A stretch of 64,000 nucleotides of DNA, from assembly GCA_020062545.1 (NCBI GenBank), contig JAGUWD010000020.1, forward strand, positions 62,001 to 126,000, written 5' to 3'. Within the stretch, counting starts at the first letter, position 1. Each line of letters starts with the position of its first letter. The DNA comes from Thermodesulfovibrionales bacterium. Its GTDB lineage: Bacteria; Nitrospirota; Thermodesulfovibrionia; Thermodesulfovibrionales; Dissulfurispiraceae. Made by a program: the position numbers and the translations under genes. Positions 16,214 to 25,128 of this stretch are shown here, piece after piece. The notes beneath the pieces are model-generated. The model saw nothing but the letters and a program-made list of their open reading frames with translations, was not told the origin of the DNA and ran no database searches.

Positions 16214-16267
16214 GGCTCATGGCTCACAGTTTTATAGTTTTTTGCTATGAGCAATCAGCTATGAGCC
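16201..16267. repeat. heptad repeat hairpin between pyrD and the SAM hydrolase gene
   Basis: Left arm GCTCATG x3 then GCTCACA. Right arm CTATGAG, CAATCAG, CTATGAG. The arms overlap the start of one gene and the stop of the other. Confidence 0.85.
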
Positions 16268-17206
16268 AACTTTCAGGCTTCCGATGATCTCATTTATATC
16301 AGACAGCCCTTCCTCCTTAAGAAATCTCTTCAGCCCTTCTGTTATTTCGATTGTCGCAGTCGGATTTACGAAATTTGCAGTGCCAACAGCAACAGCCCTT
16401 GCACCTGCTATTAAGAATTCGAGGGCATCATTGGCGTTCATTATTCCGCCCATGCCTATAATCGGTATCTTCACAACCTTATATACCTCCCAGACCATCC
16501 TCACTGCTATTGGCCTTACAGCAGGACCTGAAAGCCCGCCTGTGTTATTTGCAAGCACCGGCCTCCGTTTTTTCACATCCACAACCATACCGGTTATGGT
16601 ATTTATCAGAGATACCGCATCAGCGCCTGCGTTTTCCGCTACTTTTGCCATAAGACCGATGTCCGTAACATTAGGTGAAAGCTTGACTATCAGGGGAAGT
16701 TTTGTTGCCTTCCTCACAGCAGTTACAACCTGCTCCATTGTTTTAGGATCTGTTCCGAAAACTATCCATCCTGCCTGCTTATTCGGGCATGATATATTCA
16801 TCTCAAGGGCATGGACACCTTCTGCATTGCTTAGCACCTCTGCTGCATGAATATATTCATCTATGCTGTCTCCAAAAAAATTTGCAATGACAGGGGTTTT
16901 AAATTGTTTTAGAAATGGAAGTTTCTCCTTTATAAATGTCTCAACACCTATATTTTGAAGTCCAATGGCATTGAGCATTCCTGCAGGTGTTTCCACAATT
17001 CTCGGTGTAGGATTCCCTTGTCTCGGTGTGATGGAAAGCCCTTTAACAACAATAGCTCCAAGCATGCTCAAATCGAGAAACTCTGAATATTCCTCTCCGT
17101 ATCCGAATGTACCTGATGCGGTCATCACAGGATTCTTAAGCTTTAATCCCGCGATATCTACCGATAAGTTCGGGGTTCTGAGTTCGGAGTTTGGAGTTAT
17201 TCCCAT
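16259..17206 (-). CDS. pyrD: dihydroorotate dehydrogenase B, catalytic subunit
   Basis: Class 1B dihydroorotate dehydrogenase, FMN-containing and working with PyrK to pass electrons to NAD. Core motifs are [21 protein letters not shown]-type loop ([15 protein letters not shown]), [19 protein letters not shown] and [14 protein letters not shown]. It overlaps the pyrK stop by 10 bp; RBS AAAGGAT sits inside pyrK. The N-terminal residues [11 protein letters not shown] are encoded by five heptads; enzymes of this family usually begin directly at the LSVDIAG segment. Confidence 0.95.
   Translation of the reverse strand: MGITPNSELRTPNLSVDIAGLKLKNPVMTASGTFGYGEEYSEFLDLSMLGAIVVKGLSITPRQGNPTPRIVETPAGMLNAIGLQNIGVETFIKEKLPFLKQFKTPVIANFFGDSIDEYIHAAEVLSNAEGVHALEMNISCPNKQAGWIVFGTDPKTMEQVVTAVRKATKLPLIVKLSPNVTDIGLMAKVAENAGADAVSLINTITGMVVDVKKRRPVLANNTGGLSGPAVRPIAVRMVWEVYKVVKIPIIGMGGIMNANDALEFLIAGARAVAVGTANFVNPTATIEITEGLKRFLKEEGLSDINEIIGSLKVGS
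17164..17198. repeat. five heptads encoding the PyrD N-terminus
   Basis: ATAAGTT, CGGGGTT, CTGAGTT, CGGAGTT, TGGAGTT on the + strand, inside the pyrD coding sequence. Confidence 0.8.
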
Positions 17207-18015
17207 ATAATATCCTTTATGTCAAATACAGGTCCTTCTTTGCAAACTCTTTTGTAAATCCATTTCTGGCTACTATCTACGGTCTCCTGACCCCTGACTT
17301 TTACAACACAGCCAAGACACGCACCTACACCACATGCCATGTGTTCTTCCATGGAAACATAACACTCAATAATTTGGGATTTGGGATTTTGGATTTGGGA
17401 TTTTATAATGCGATGGAGTTCTTTCAACATCGGTGTTGGGCCACAGGCATATATGCGTGATGCGTGATGCGTAATGCGTGATGGGTTAAGAAAATCGATT
17501 AAAGAATCTGTTATCAATCCTTTCTTACCTTCAGAGCCGTCATCTGTAGTTATAAATGTTTCTTTTGATATCCCCTTTGCTGCATCTATCATTACCAGTT
17601 CTTCCTTGTTCCTCGCACCATAGAAAAGATATGCCCTGTTTTTAAATCTATCAAGAAGTGGCAATAACGAGGCAATTCCTATTCCTCCTGCAAGGGCAAT
17701 AAAGTCCCCGTCAGGCACTGGATAACTATTTCCAAGTGGACCGATTACATTAATAATATCTCCGCTTTTAAGACGCGAAAGCGATAGTGTCCCTTTGCCC
17801 CTTATCCTGTAAAGAAAGCTCAGCAAATTGTCTTCATATCTGAAAATACTAAAAGGCCGTTTTAAAAGCGGATCGCAGGTATCGCCAGCCTGAAGCATAT
17901 AGAATTGACCGGGTTGAGGAATGTCTATGTCCGATAATGGACTGAGATTTAATAAACTGAAGTGTTTGTTTAAAGAGAAGTTATCAACTGTCTTTGCTTT
18001 AAAATATTTAGACAA
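17197..18015 (-). CDS. pyrK: dihydroorotate dehydrogenase B, electron transfer subunit
   Basis: FAD and [2Fe-2S] subunit coupling PyrD to NAD+. Visible are the FAD site [10 protein letters not shown], the NAD site [26 protein letters not shown], and the cluster cysteines [15 protein letters not shown] with a last Cys in VCKEGPVFD. Two inserts relative to normal PyrK are encoded by heptad repeats: one before YACGP ([11 protein letters not shown]) and one before CYVSMEEH ([12 protein letters not shown]). Both fall in surface loops by my reading, so the protein is probably functional. The gene overlaps greA (8 bp) and pyrD (10 bp). Confidence 0.93.
   Translation of the reverse strand: MSKYFKAKTVDNFSLNKHFSLLNLSPLSDIDIPQPGQFYMLQAGDTCDPLLKRPFSIFRYEDNLLSFLYRIRGKGTLSLSRLKSGDIINVIGPLGNSYPVPDGDFIALAGGIGIASLLPLLDRFKNRAYLFYGARNKEELVMIDAAKGISKETFITTDDGSEGKKGLITDSLIDFLNPSRITHHASRIYACGPTPMLKELHRIIKSQIQNPKSQIIECYVSMEEHMACGVGACLGCVVKVRGQETVDSSQKWIYKRVCKEGPVFDIKDIIWE
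17373..17407. repeat. heptad tract inside pyrK (A/T type)
   Basis: TTTGGGA, TTTGGGA, TTTTGGA, TTTGGGA, TTTTATA on the + strand, in frame within pyrK. It encodes the [11 protein letters not shown] insert. Confidence 0.85.
17455..17489. repeat. heptad tract inside pyrK (GCGTGAT type)
   Basis: GCGTGAT, GCGTGAT, GCGTAAT, GCGTGAT, GGGTTAA on the + strand. It encodes the [11 protein letters not shown] insert. Confidence 0.85.
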
Positions 18016-18481
18016 AGTTAATCTCTGTGATCTCGTATTCTATAGTCCTTGCAGGCGCCTTTACTACTGCGACATCGCCCACCTCTTTTCCGATCAATGC
18101 CCTTCCTACAGGTGAGCTAATGGAGATCTTCCCGTTTTTTACATCTGCCTCCCCCGGTCCCACAAGGGTGAATTCATACTCTGTATCAGCCTCTATATCA
18201 ACAACCTTCACCTTTGCACCGAATGCAATCTTTGACTGGTTTATTTTTGCAGGATCTATCACATCGGCCATTGCCAGTTTTGCCTGAAGTTCCTGAATAC
18301 GGCCTTCTATAAAAGACTGCCGCTCCTTTGCAGCATGGTATTCCGCATTCTCGGACAGGTCGCCATGCGCCCTTGCCTCGGCTATGTCCTGAATGTTCCT
18401 GGATCTTTCGACCTTTAGAAGCCTATCAAGCTCGTCCTTGAGTTTCTGATAGCCTTCAGGTGTCATTGGAACACGCTTCAT
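18008..18481 (-). CDS. greA: transcript cleavage factor GreA
   Basis: GreA rescues backtracked RNA polymerase by stimulating transcript cleavage. The N-terminal coiled-coil has MKRVPMTPEGYQKLKDELDRL and ARAHGDLSENAEYHAAKERQ, with the acidic tip (GDLSENAEY) intact. The C-terminal FKBP-like domain ends with SPVGRALIGKEVGDV. The length (157 residues) is standard. It is followed by pyrK with an 8-bp overlap. Confidence 0.96.
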   Translation of the reverse strand: MKRVPMTPEGYQKLKDELDRLLKVERSRNIQDIAEARAHGDLSENAEYHAAKERQSFIEGRIQELQAKLAMADVIDPAKINQSKIAFGAKVKVVDIEADTEYEFTLVGPGEADVKNGKISISSPVGRALIGKEVGDVAVVKAPARTIEYEITEINFV

Positions 18482-18498
18482 CTATAACCTCCCTTGTT

Positions 18499-18540
18499 AG
18501 TAACCAGTGACCAGTAACCAGAACATAAATCCTGGCTACT
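18499..18540. repeat. heptad repeat hairpin upstream of greA
   Basis: AGTAACC, AGTGACC, AGTAACC, then a loop and a complementary TGGCTACT. Confidence 0.75.
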
Positions 18541-18578
18541 AAATAAAATAACACTTTCACATAGATTTTTTCAAAGTA

Positions 18579-18639
18579 GAGCAGCAGAACAGTAAGGTAA
18601 TAAACTACTGCTCTGCTGCTCTGTTGCTCTGTTGCGTTG
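18579..18639. repeat. 8-bp repeat hairpin at the fliW stop
   Basis: GAGCAGCAGAACAGT pairs with ACTGCTCTGCTGCTC. The right arm continues as TGCTCTGT units and encodes the last fliW codons (STTQQSNRAAEQ region). Confidence 0.75.
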
Positions 18640-19054
18640 TTGACAGCGAAGGCACCGGTACTCTGAAGGAATAACGTTCGTCTTCGAGGATTATCTGTGT
18701 TGCCTTTAGTTTGGATATGTTAACAATTATAGGGGCCTTTAAATTTGCATTCAAGCTGTTGTCAGCAACATTGAGAATTACAAGAACAATGGTCTCTGCT
18801 ACATCCGTAATCTCAAGAAATTGTTCAACATCGTCCTCTATAGTAAGAGAATAGTCAGGGAAAAGGCCAAAGGGCTCGGTAACTATAAATGCAATATCAG
18901 GATCATCCACTGCATGGAGCCACTTTATAGGGTCTTTATAGTCCAGAAGTATGTACCTTTTCAGATTGGCAAATCCAGGAATTCCCAATGGGAAATTAAT
19001 AATCTTGTTTTCTTCTATTTCTATTTCCCCGAATCTTGTCGTATTTATCTTCAT
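18605..19054 (-). CDS. fliW: flagellar assembly factor FliW
   Basis: FliW binds flagellin and CsrA, releasing or holding CsrA to match flagellin synthesis to assembly. The sequence starts MKINTTRFGEIEIEENKIINFPLGIPGF and has YILLDYKDPIKWLHAVDDPDIAFIV and the acidic VILNVADNSLNANLKAPI segment. I prefer the ATG at 19054 (GGGGTG just upstream) over the TTG at 19069. The C-terminal tail after SFRVPVPSL is repeat-encoded. csrA is directly upstream, the usual pairing. Confidence 0.93.
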   Translation of the reverse strand: MKINTTRFGEIEIEENKIINFPLGIPGFANLKRYILLDYKDPIKWLHAVDDPDIAFIVTEPFGLFPDYSLTIEDDVEQFLEITDVAETIVLVILNVADNSLNANLKAPIIVNISKLKATQIILEDERYSFRVPVPSLSTTQQSNRAAEQ

Positions 19055-19072
19055 CTTCACCCCGGACAATTG

Positions 19073-19300
19073 TTAAGTATTTTTTATTCCAAGAAAATCT
19101 TTAAGTTTATCCATATCTAATTTTGCCGATTCCACATTTAACTGTTTCAATTTTTCGTAGAGTTCTTCCCTGTAAATAGGAAGTTCGCGAGGCGCCTCAA
19201 TTCCAAGCTTAACAAAACCGTTACCGATCTCGACAATTTTAATTTTAATATTGTCCCCGATGTTTATAGTCTGATTTGCTTTTCGTGTTAGAACAAGCAT
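19073..19300 (-). CDS. csrA: carbon storage regulator CsrA
   Basis: RNA-binding post-transcriptional regulator, in this context the likely repressor of flagellin translation. It begins MLVLTRKANQTINIGDNIKIKIVEI and contains VKLGIEAPRELPIYREELYE, including the conserved RNA-binding residues near R44. The 75 residues include the C-terminal extension found in FliW-regulated CsrA proteins, where FliW acts allosterically. It lies between flgL and fliW. Confidence 0.95.
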   Translation of the reverse strand: MLVLTRKANQTINIGDNIKIKIVEIGNGFVKLGIEAPRELPIYREELYEKLKQLNVESAKLDMDKLKDFLGIKNT

Positions 19301-19301
19301 T

Positions 19302-19338
19302 TTAGTAGCCAGTGACCAGTGGCCTGTAGCAATTTTTT
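19302..19338. repeat. heptad tract between flgL and csrA
   Basis: AGTAGCC, AGTGACC, AGTGGCC, TGTAGCA, then a T-run (ATTTTTTGG). Confidence 0.65.
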
Positions 19339-19361
19339 GGTTTTCTATCTTCTGTCATCTG

Positions 19362-21125
19362 TTATTTGATAAAATCAAATAGGCTTGTCCTCAAGAAATT
19401 TGATGAAGCTACACGCAGGCTCTCAAGTGCAGCCTGACTCTGCGCAAGTTCCGCAGTCAGTTTTGGGATATCTGCATCCTGATCATTAGAAAGATAAGTC
19501 TGAATATCATATTCCCTATTGTCTTGAAATCTGAATTCCTGATCAAGTTTATTTAATCTGGCTCCCACCTCTGCCTGCTGCTGATAAACCTTTTCTGCCA
19601 CCTTGTTAATATAATCAAGCGCCTTTTGTATTCTACCAACATCATTCATTTCGAGGGAGACTTTTAAGAAGTGCAGTGCCCTCAATACATTGTTGTCGTT
19701 CAGGTAGTTATTGTTGAAACTGTAGTAATTTGAATTTAGTACTGAGAAGTCGCTGATATCAGAGCCTCCAGCACCTATACCAGTAGTATCTACCGTATCA
19801 AATCCGAGTAAGTGCGCTGCTTTTGTATTTGTACTGCTCCACAGTAGATCAAGGGCATCTGCATTGCCTGCGTCGCTTGCAATAGTAAACTTCTTGGTTG
19901 CAGAATTGTAGGAAACGGTATATGTGTTTGCAGAGGCAGTCGCAGATTCCAATGCACTTTTTATAGCTGTACCCAATTGTGTCGGGGTATATGTCCCCTG
20001 AGTTATAACCGCTGTTCCGTTCACAGCACCCTCTTTAATGTAAATCTGGTCGTTGGAGTTGTTTATTACTATATCATCATTACTCGTAAGGTTGGTAACG
20101 TAGTTGTAATTTGTAATATTTGTGCCGAGAGTCATGTTCGTTATTCCGAGCGGGTCATATGCAAGTCTATTAAGTCCTGTGCCTGCACCGTCCGATGTGC
20201 TCACAGTTATTTTTATTTTGTCGGAACTGCCAATAGGGTTTGATGCAACAACTATCCTGTAATCAGGACTTGCCGATGTGCCGAAATTCACAACTTCTGC
20301 CTTTACACCAGCATTTGCAGTATTGATAGTATTCCTGACATCATTGAGCGTAGCATTAGGAGCAATTGTAATGTTTACAGGCGTGGTATCATTTTCTCCC
20401 ACTGTTACGGTTAAAGTCCCTCCGTTGACTGTGAATACATCTGATGAAGGGTTTGTAAAACTTCCCGAAGAAGTATAGATTGCAGAAATAGGGTCTGCAT
20501 CGGGAATTGTAATAGTTCCGTTATTATTCCAATTATACGGCGGCAGGACAGCATTTGGTGGGTCTGTTGAATTTACCCGCTTGAAGCTGAATAATTCACT
20601 CGCTGGAATATTTAATCCAATCTCTATGCTCTGACTTATACTTATTTCGAAAATATTGGTATCGGCAACAAACTCACCCGTGTTGACATCGATGGGTGCA
20701 ATATTCGATTTGAATCCAGAGAATATATATCTATCGCCGACTTTCGTATTTGCAATGCCAACAGCGCTTTCAAACAGAACACCAATCTCTTTTGCTATCA
20801 TAAGTCTTGAATTTGCATCGGTGGTCCCTGTTGCTCCGCTCAGTGCAAGTTCTTTTGCCCTTGTTAAAATATCATTTAACCCCGACAATGACGAATCTGC
20901 AGCCTCAAGAGAGCCTTTGGCTGAATCTATTGCCCTTTTGTATTCGCCAATTGCCGATATATGTGTTGTGTAACCAATAATCCTCGACATTGCTGTAGGA
21001 TCATCAGAAGGACGATTAATCTTTTTTTGTGTTGAGATCTGCTCACTTGCTTTAAATACAGTCTCCATATTCTTCTGCATATCAGAAAGGAACCTGTCAT
21101 AAAACATCTTTGTGGTAATTCTCAT
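19362..21125 (-). CDS. flgL: flagellar hook-associated protein 3 (FlgL) with large insert
   Basis: FlgL joins hook and filament. The N-terminus (MRITTKMFYDRFLSDMQKNMETVFKASEQISTQKKINRPSDDPTAMSRI) and C-terminus (LNKLDQEFRFQDNREYDIQTYLSNDQDADIPKLTAELAQSQAALESLRV) are the conserved D0/D1 helices. At 587 residues it is much longer than E. coli FlgL (about 317). The middle holds a flagellin-IN-like segment and a roughly 100-residue module (GTYTPTQLGTAIKSALE...NTYTVSYNSATKKFTI...LLGFD) that recurs in FlgK and FlgE here. It is cotranscribed after flgK. Confidence 0.92.
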   Translation of the reverse strand: MRITTKMFYDRFLSDMQKNMETVFKASEQISTQKKINRPSDDPTAMSRIIGYTTHISAIGEYKRAIDSAKGSLEAADSSLSGLNDILTRAKELALSGATGTTDANSRLMIAKEIGVLFESAVGIANTKVGDRYIFSGFKSNIAPIDVNTGEFVADTNIFEISISQSIEIGLNIPASELFSFKRVNSTDPPNAVLPPYNWNNNGTITIPDADPISAIYTSSGSFTNPSSDVFTVNGGTLTVTVGENDTTPVNITIAPNATLNDVRNTINTANAGVKAEVVNFGTSASPDYRIVVASNPIGSSDKIKITVSTSDGAGTGLNRLAYDPLGITNMTLGTNITNYNYVTNLTSNDDIVINNSNDQIYIKEGAVNGTAVITQGTYTPTQLGTAIKSALESATASANTYTVSYNSATKKFTIASDAGNADALDLLWSSTNTKAAHLLGFDTVDTTGIGAGGSDISDFSVLNSNYYSFNNNYLNDNNVLRALHFLKVSLEMNDVGRIQKALDYINKVAEKVYQQQAEVGARLNKLDQEFRFQDNREYDIQTYLSNDQDADIPKLTAELAQSQAALESLRVASSNFLRTSLFDFIK

Positions 21126-21141
21126 CTATACCTCCTGATTT

Positions 21142-21204
21142 AGTAGCCAGTTACCAGTAACCTGTAGCCAGGAAAAATAATCTGGCTACTGACCACTGGC
21201 TACC
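21142..21204. repeat. heptad repeat hairpin between flgK and flgL
   Basis: Left arm AGTAGCC, AGTTACC, AGTAACC, TGTAGCC. Right arm CTGGCTA, CTGACCA, CTGGCTA. An A-rich loop separates them. This is the cleanest example of the hairpin class. Confidence 0.9.
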
Positions 21205-21209
21205 AATCA

Positions 21210-23645
21210 TTATCTCCCTGCCATATTTATAAGTGCATCCAGGAGGCTATCTGCAACGCTTATCATCTTTGCAGCAGCCTCAAAAGATTTCTGGTATTTA
21301 ATAAGATTTGCAGCTTCTTCATCCAGATTGACTCCAGATGCCTCCTGCCTTTTCCTCTCCAGTTCTTCAACCATAGTATTGTGAAATTTCTGGCTTATCT
21401 TTGCCGAGTTTGCTTCTACACTGACATCTGTGACTATCGCTCTGTAATAATCAATAGGTGTGCTACCTTTTATAAAACCACTTCCTGCAAAAGAAGCAAT
21501 CAGCTTTGCATTACTATTGTCGCCGGGTAAAATTGGATAAACTTCAAAATCGCTCAAATCAGAACCGCCAACGCTAATAATAGAGTTAGAGTTAAACCCA
21601 AAAATATTTTCTACGGTAGTTGTTGTATTAGTCCAGTCTAAAATAATGCTATTGATATTTCCAGCGTCATTTTGGATAGTATATTTTTTAGTAGCAGTAC
21701 TATATGAAATAGTGTAAGTATCACTTGTAGTATTAGCATCTTCCAAGGCTTTTTTTAGCACAGCTGCAAGCTCATCCCTTGTATATATACCGCTTGGGAT
21801 AGTAACATCATTATACGAGTTTCCTCCGTCTTCGCTGAACCTGATTGTATTGTTTGAGCTACCTATAACAATTGACCCACCTTTGATTTCGTTAATGCTT
21901 TCAGCATACCCACTTTGAGGAATAACGGAATCAGCATTAGAGGTAAATCCGAAAAGATCCTCGGCTGTTGTGCTTTGCGATGTCCAGCTAATGGTAACGC
22001 TGCCTGCAACTGTGTTGTTTGTAACCCTAAACTTATTTATCTGGGCGTCGAAAGCTACAGTGACAGCGCCGGCTCCAAGCAAGGCATTTAATCGTGTCTG
22101 GAGTTCATTTGCAAGTTCGAATCTGTTATAACTGCCGTTGGAAAGCGTAACAGGATTACCGTTAACAATAATTGTATCATTCACACCTGTTGTTATCGTA
22201 AATTTCGTATCCAGATCTCCTGATGCAGCAGCTACCTTATTTGGGTCTGAAACCGCTACATCCATATTCGCTGCAGCATTAGCATAAGGGCGTATAGTGA
22301 ATGTTTCAAAGGTCGGAGAAGTGGCTAACAAGTTAGCCTGCGTGCCATCTATCTTAACATCGATGCCATAGAATTTAAGAGTTCTTTCATTTGCAACAGT
22401 AGTATCTATATTAATCTTTTCAGGATCAATAGTTGTCCATGTCTTACCATCTGTTGATTCTTGAACACGCCAGTAAATATCTATAGCACCAGCTTCTTCT
22501 TTTTGGTATTCGGCCTGTTGCGAAGCAGGCAATCCCGCATATTTCGTACTATCTATATAGTCAATCTTATACTGTTTCTCAAAATCCACCATATGAAGAT
22601 TCGATATTGTCACATTGGCATCTGTAATAGACCCTCCTGATACACTGGAATCTTTTGTTGTAAAAGGATTGCTTATATTGGTGAAAAAATAATTTCCTGT
22701 AGAGCTATCAAGCCCATAACCGCTTGTATGATATTGATTTATTGTTAGAGTAAGGTCTAATGCAAAGGCATTCAGCCTGTTCATATAGTCGGGTATTACT
22801 GTTTCTCTTAAATCAATGTTTGTCTTTAGCTCTCCACTCGATATGTCATTAGTGATTTCCTTTATCTCCCCTGGCAATGTTATATAAAAATGCATATTAT
22901 TGTCTGTGTCAGTCGAAACGCTCATTGTATAAGTCTTTCCACCATCAATAATTGGCACTCCTCCTATCAAAACAGAGTACCTACCAACATTATCCTCAAA
23001 TGTGCTGACCCTTACTATTTCATTAAGCCTCTCAACAAGAATGTCTCTCTGATCTTTTAAATCCAATGCGCCTGGAGACGTTGATATTTGCTCATTCAAA
23101 TCAGCTATCTTTTTTGCAATGCTGTTTACTTCATCTACAAGGCTCTGGCTACTCTTAAATAATTCTGTTCTCTCATCATCTATAGAAGAGTAAGCTCTGC
23201 TTATACGTGAGGTAAGATATTCGGCCTTTTTAATTAACAGCGTCCTCTGTGCATATCCTTCTGGATTCTGCGATACCTCCTGCCATGCATTGAAGAAATC
23301 GGTAATTACAGGACTTATCCCTGTATCTGATGCCTCATTAAAAATATTTTCTACCTTTAAAATAGACTTTTGATATGCGTCCCAGTATGAAAAATTCGAT
23401 TTTTCTGTTCTTACCTGCAAAGTGGTAAATGCATCATACATCCTTTTTATCTCTGTAATACTAACTCCTCTGCCTGTCATGCCGACAGAGGTTATTGTTC
23501 CTGTTGGTATGTTTTGAAAAACAACATCCTGTCTTGTATAACCAGGTGTCGAGGCATTGGCAATATTATGGGCTGTGGTATCAAGCGCCCTTCTTGTCGT
23601 CAGCAAGGCGGTTTTGCCGATGTCAAACAGACCCAGTACAGCCAT
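21210..23645 (-). CDS. flgK: flagellar hook-associated protein 1 (FlgK) with repeated insert domains
   Basis: First hook-filament junction protein. The N-terminus MAVLGLFDIGKTALLTTRRALDTTAHNIANASTPGYTRQ and C-terminus EEAANLIKYQKSFEAAAKMISVADSLLDALINMAG are the conserved rod/hook-type helices. At 811 residues it exceeds E. coli FlgK (547). Its second half carries two tandem copies of the module shared with FlgL and FlgE (YNRFELANELQTRLNAL...; YTRDELAAVLKKALEDA...TYTISYSTATKKYTI...IFGFNS). It is followed by flgL. Confidence 0.93.
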   Translation of the reverse strand: MAVLGLFDIGKTALLTTRRALDTTAHNIANASTPGYTRQDVVFQNIPTGTITSVGMTGRGVSITEIKRMYDAFTTLQVRTEKSNFSYWDAYQKSILKVENIFNEASDTGISPVITDFFNAWQEVSQNPEGYAQRTLLIKKAEYLTSRISRAYSSIDDERTELFKSSQSLVDEVNSIAKKIADLNEQISTSPGALDLKDQRDILVERLNEIVRVSTFEDNVGRYSVLIGGVPIIDGGKTYTMSVSTDTDNNMHFYITLPGEIKEITNDISSGELKTNIDLRETVIPDYMNRLNAFALDLTLTINQYHTSGYGLDSSTGNYFFTNISNPFTTKDSSVSGGSITDANVTISNLHMVDFEKQYKIDYIDSTKYAGLPASQQAEYQKEEAGAIDIYWRVQESTDGKTWTTIDPEKINIDTTVANERTLKFYGIDVKIDGTQANLLATSPTFETFTIRPYANAAANMDVAVSDPNKVAAASGDLDTKFTITTGVNDTIIVNGNPVTLSNGSYNRFELANELQTRLNALLGAGAVTVAFDAQINKFRVTNNTVAGSVTISWTSQSTTAEDLFGFTSNADSVIPQSGYAESINEIKGGSIVIGSSNNTIRFSEDGGNSYNDVTIPSGIYTRDELAAVLKKALEDANTTSDTYTISYSTATKKYTIQNDAGNINSIILDWTNTTTTVENIFGFNSNSIISVGGSDLSDFEVYPILPGDNSNAKLIASFAGSGFIKGSTPIDYYRAIVTDVSVEANSAKISQKFHNTMVEELERKRQEASGVNLDEEAANLIKYQKSFEAAAKMISVADSLLDALINMAGR

Positions 23646-24083
23646 TTATGCCTCCACCGATATCTTCTGGCGTGCGCTTACATCAAAGTTATTCAAGAAA
23701 TTATATGAGGTCTTTATATAATAAAGGGACTTCTCAATCAATATGCTGTTAAATCTGTTAAGCTCTGATATGCTGTGAATTATGGATGTAAACCTGGAGG
23801 CTATGCTCGTCAATCTCTCCCTGTAACTGTTTTCTGCCATCCCGGCAACCTCGGATATGGTCTTATTTTTAAAACCGAGATTATCCAGTATCTTTTCACG
23901 GGTCTCATCGCATACCCTTATCTGGGTTGTTATAGCCTCTTTGTCGCACAGCAACTGCTCAAGTGCCCTTGGATCAAGGCTCGCTATAACATCCTTCTCT
24001 TTTTGCAAAAGCTCAACCAGTTGCGTACAAAGAGAAAACTCCTTCTCCAGCACATCGATTAAATCCTCATACAAGTGAGTCAA
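23646..24083 (-). CDS. flgN: FlgN-like export chaperone
   Basis: A 145-residue all-helical protein in the usual flgN place between flgM and flgK, where it would keep FlgK and FlgL soluble for export. Visible features are an N-terminal LYEDLIDVLEKEFSLCTQLVELLQKEKDVIAS and a central RVCDETREKIL helix. It starts with TTG at 24083, preceded by GGAGG at six bases inside flgM, so it overlaps flgM by 17 bp and is probably coupled. FlgN sequences vary, so the call rests on length, helicity and context. Confidence 0.8.
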   Translation of the reverse strand: MTHLYEDLIDVLEKEFSLCTQLVELLQKEKDVIASLDPRALEQLLCDKEAITTQIRVCDETREKILDNLGFKNKTISEVAGMAENSYRERLTSIASRFTSIIHSISELNRFNSILIEKSLYYIKTSYNFLNNFDVSARQKISVEA

Positions 24084-24360
24084 TGATAGCCTCCTTCAAA
24101 AGTTTGCCTGCTACTGCCTCGCCTTTGACATCATAGGTTCCGGCATTGATAGCGTTTTTAATTTCATCCACACGGTCTGTCCGTATCTCGGGGAGTTTAC
24201 TAACCTCCACCTGGAGCCTGCCAATCTCTTTGGCCCTTTCCGAGACCGTTACCTGATCCTTGGATAAAACCTCCTCGGATCTTTCCCCTCCTTTTTCCTT
24301 AGGCTTGTCGGGCTTCTGTAAATTAGGCCCAACAACTTCTAACTTATCCGTTATTCTCAT
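24067..24360 (-). CDS. flgM: anti-sigma-28 factor FlgM
   Basis: FlgM holds FliA inactive until the hook is complete and FlgM is exported. The 97-residue protein has the disordered charged N-terminus (EVVGPNLQKPDKPKEKGGERSEEV) and the C-terminal FliA-binding part (DQVTVSERAKEIGRLQVEVSKLPEIRTDRVDEIKNAINAGTYDV), which matches the family well. RBS AAGGAGG upstream. FliA is encoded at 50717-51463. Confidence 0.93.
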   Translation of the reverse strand: MRITDKLEVVGPNLQKPDKPKEKGGERSEEVLSKDQVTVSERAKEIGRLQVEVSKLPEIRTDRVDEIKNAINAGTYDVKGEAVAGKLLKEAIIDSLV

Positions 24361-24384
24361 CTTCTTATCCTCCTTGTTTTGTTA

Positions 24385-24408
24385 ATATAGGTCTTATAAG
24401 ACCTATAT
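24385..24408. promoter_or_regulatory. perfect 24-bp palindrome between flgJ and flgM
   Basis: ATATAGGTCTTA and its exact complement meet without a loop. It lies in the 75-bp gap, 25 bp upstream of the flgM start. It could be an operator or an mRNA hairpin; no T-run follows. Confidence 0.6.
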
Positions 24409-24435
24409 CTATATATCGGAGGATTTAAACAAAAA

Positions 24436-25128
24436 TTAACCAATCATGCCCGTTGGATCTACCGGCACCCCGTCTTTCCTTACCTCAAAGTGCAGATGGG
24501 GACCTGTGGACCTCCCGGATGAGCCTGACAGTGACAAAATGCTATTTTTATCAACAACATCGCCGGTCTTTACGAGATTTAAAGAATTATGGGCATAAAG
24601 GCTGGTCAGTCCATTCCCATGATCCACAATTACAGTGTTACCATATCCAGACAACAGCCCGCTGAATACCACCTTTCCTTCTCTGGCAGCTTTTACATGG
24701 CTGCCTTCGGGCATTGCAATATCTATTCCGTTGTGATGCCTCAGCCTTCCATCAATAGGGTCATGCCTCAAACCGTATCTTGAAGTCACTTTACCCACTG
24801 CAGGAAGTTTCAGTTTTCCGTCAAATAATAAAGTGTTTTGAGGTAACGTATTTGGGGATTTTGTATCCTGAATGCCTGCTGATGGGGTCCTTAAAAAGAA
24901 ATCACCAACGCCTATGCCCCTTTCGGTAATAGACCTGGCAATCTCTGATGTTATATAAGGCATATAAGTCGAAACAGTCCTGTCTTTGCCAAAGGATGTC
25001 TGCTCCATCATTATCCTTAAAAACTCGTTCAAAAAAACGGTTTCTATCTGCTTTGCCATGACCTTTGGGTCTGTTGAGTCCTTGATTTGGAACTCAGGAT
25101 TTGGAGTTATGCCTGTTACTGTCTTCAC
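24436..25128 (-). CDS. flgJ: FlgJ-type rod-binding domain fused to M23 metallopeptidase
   Basis: Residues about 18-85 match the FlgJ rod-capping domain (DPKVMAKQIETVFLNEFLRIMMEQT, YMPYITSEIARSITERGIGVGDFFL). Residues about 105-230 are an M23 peptidase (GLRHDPIDG, HHNGIDIAMPEGS, GPHLHFEVRKDG), with zinc ligands intact. In E. coli the second domain is a glucosaminidase, so here rod passage through the wall seems to use peptide-bond cleavage. The start is GTG, overlapping flgI by 4 bp. Residues 8-16 (TPNPEFQIK) derive from a degenerate heptad tract. Confidence 0.9.
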   Translation of the reverse strand: MKTVTGITPNPEFQIKDSTDPKVMAKQIETVFLNEFLRIMMEQTSFGKDRTVSTYMPYITSEIARSITERGIGVGDFFLRTPSAGIQDTKSPNTLPQNTLLFDGKLKLPAVGKVTSRYGLRHDPIDGRLRHHNGIDIAMPEGSHVKAAREGKVVFSGLLSGYGNTVIVDHGNGLTSLYAHNSLNLVKTGDVVDKNSILSLSGSSGRSTGPHLHFEVRKDGVPVDPTGMIG

